Origin: Adiantum capillus-veneris
Taxonomy: Eukaryota; Streptophyta; Polypodiopsida; Polypodiales; Pteridaceae
Direction: 5' to 3'
Length of the DNA stretch: 64,000 bases
Assembly (NCBI GenBank): GCA_014529385.2
Contig: CM043960.1
Location: forward strand, 23,622,396-23,686,395
Part shown: piece by piece, positions 63,277 through 64,000 of the stretch
Layout: each line of letters opens with the position of its first letter
Position numbering within the stretch: the first letter of the stretch is position 1
Notes under the pieces: generated by a model
Told to the model about the DNA's origin: nothing
What the model saw: only the letters and a program-made list of their open reading frames with translations
Database searches by the model: none
Program-made: the position numbers and the translations under genes

Positions 63277-64000
63277 AAGAGCAACTAATGATGCCCTTAT
63301 GCTTGTAAACTATCTTGTTTCTAAGCTTGTGACAAGCCCCTGGGTAACCCATCCCTCCAAAGTGAAATGCTACCGTAATTGCGCACCCATGGTATTCTCC
63401 AAACTCCCCACCAAGAAGAGAGAGTACCTAGGAAGCCTCCTAGTGAGACTTACAAAAGAGGACTCTCTCCTATAAGGGAAGAAGAAGAGGATCCGTACGA
63501 AGGGCTCAAAAATCGACTACTCAATGACGCATCTCATTCCCAAAGGAGAACTCAAGTTTCAATGGTATAGCCCCCACTAAAAGAACAAGAAAGAGGTGAG
63601 TCTCTTGCCACCTCGACGGAGATGGCTCCACGAAGACGGCAGGCAAAACGCTCTGCAACACCCCCTAAACAGAGAAGACCATCACATACTTCTCTGCACC
63701 ATAATTCAAAGAGGGATGAGAAAAAACAAGAGAAGAAAAAGGCGAGAAAGAGGTCACCCTCTTCTCCATCTTCTTCACCCTCTTCCTCTTCTGAAGAAAG
63801 TGATGGTGCTGACAAGGAGGAACAAGGAAGAAAAAGGCAAGAAAGAGGTCAACCTGTTCTCCATCCTCCTCATACTCTTCCACTTCTAAAGAAAGTGATG
63901 GTGCAGCTCTTGAACCACCTAAAAGAAGAGGCCATAGGAAATCCTATGCCGCATGGGAGAGGTCATCCAAGCTCAAAAAGTTCAAAGAGTGAGGAAAGAA
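63277..64000 (+). pseudogene. Chromovirus E gag, continued after element B
   Basis: Aligns with D from about 24275: CAACTAATGATGCC, then the ENPYEGLKN-type segment and the RS-like basic block (KKQEKKKARKRSPSSPSSS at about 63720-63780), up to KRRGHRKSYAAW-type sequence near 63960. Frameshifts near 63330 and 63570 and a TAG at about 63570 break it. It continues beyond the window. Confidence 0.85.

Overview
The window looks like nuclear DNA from a land plant in which almost every base belongs to a transposable element. The plant assignment rests on a CACTA/En-Spm element with a multi-exon tnp2-type transposase, chromodomain Ty3/gypsy elements primed by initiator Met-tRNA, and a Tat-like Ty3/gypsy element with a second, aRH-type RNase H. 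One Ty3/gypsy family (elements A and B) has a tandem integrase zinc-finger arrangement that, from memory only, I associate with ferns. That taxonomic hint is weak. I see no rRNA, tRNA or CRISPR array. The only candidate host gene is a first exon at the extreme left edge on the minus strand.

Layout, left to right. 1-807: first exon and putative promoter of an unrecognised gene. 808-21256: element A (minus strand, 3' end truncated). It is split at the start of its reverse transcriptase by element G (4099-13416, plus strand, Tat-like). 21257-22208 and 31115-31927: two parts of a decayed chromovirus F, split by element D (22209-31114), a complete chromovirus of the same family with one open 1649-residue polyprotein. 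31928-33510: a single LTR shared by F on its left and a second decayed copy, E, on its right. E's gag starts at 33909, is cut by element B, and resumes at 63277 to the window end. 33973-63276: element B (minus strand, same family as A) with both LTRs, primer-binding site, polypurine tract and a 5-bp AAGAG target duplication. Inside B lies element C (43079 to about 58475, a deleted chromovirus). Inside the right LTR of C lies a CACTA transposon (50330-57960) with 12-bp terminal inverted repeats and a TCT target duplication. The right side is therefore a four-level nest: E contains B, which contains C, which contains the CACTA element.

Two elements look potentially functional. D has LTRs that differ at only a handful of positions by eye and an uninterrupted gag-protease-RT-RNase H-integrase-chromodomain frame. 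The CACTA element has intact ends, and splice sites read from the sequence join its exons into an uninterrupted 1104-codon TNPD-like frame and a 371-codon TNPA-like frame. G is close to intact, with one amber codon and one frameshift.

The most unusual content is the A/B family. Its pol carries two consecutive integrase H2C2 zinc-binding modules. A second retropepsin-like domain lies downstream of the integrase, in frame with it, and is followed in B by a basic tryptophan-rich repeat region. A coiled-coil reading frame lies before the 3' LTR. Degenerate units of about 285 bp, each holding a 22-bp palindrome, occur in both the 5' leader and the 3' non-coding region. A and B also share one identical frame break at the start of the integrase core.
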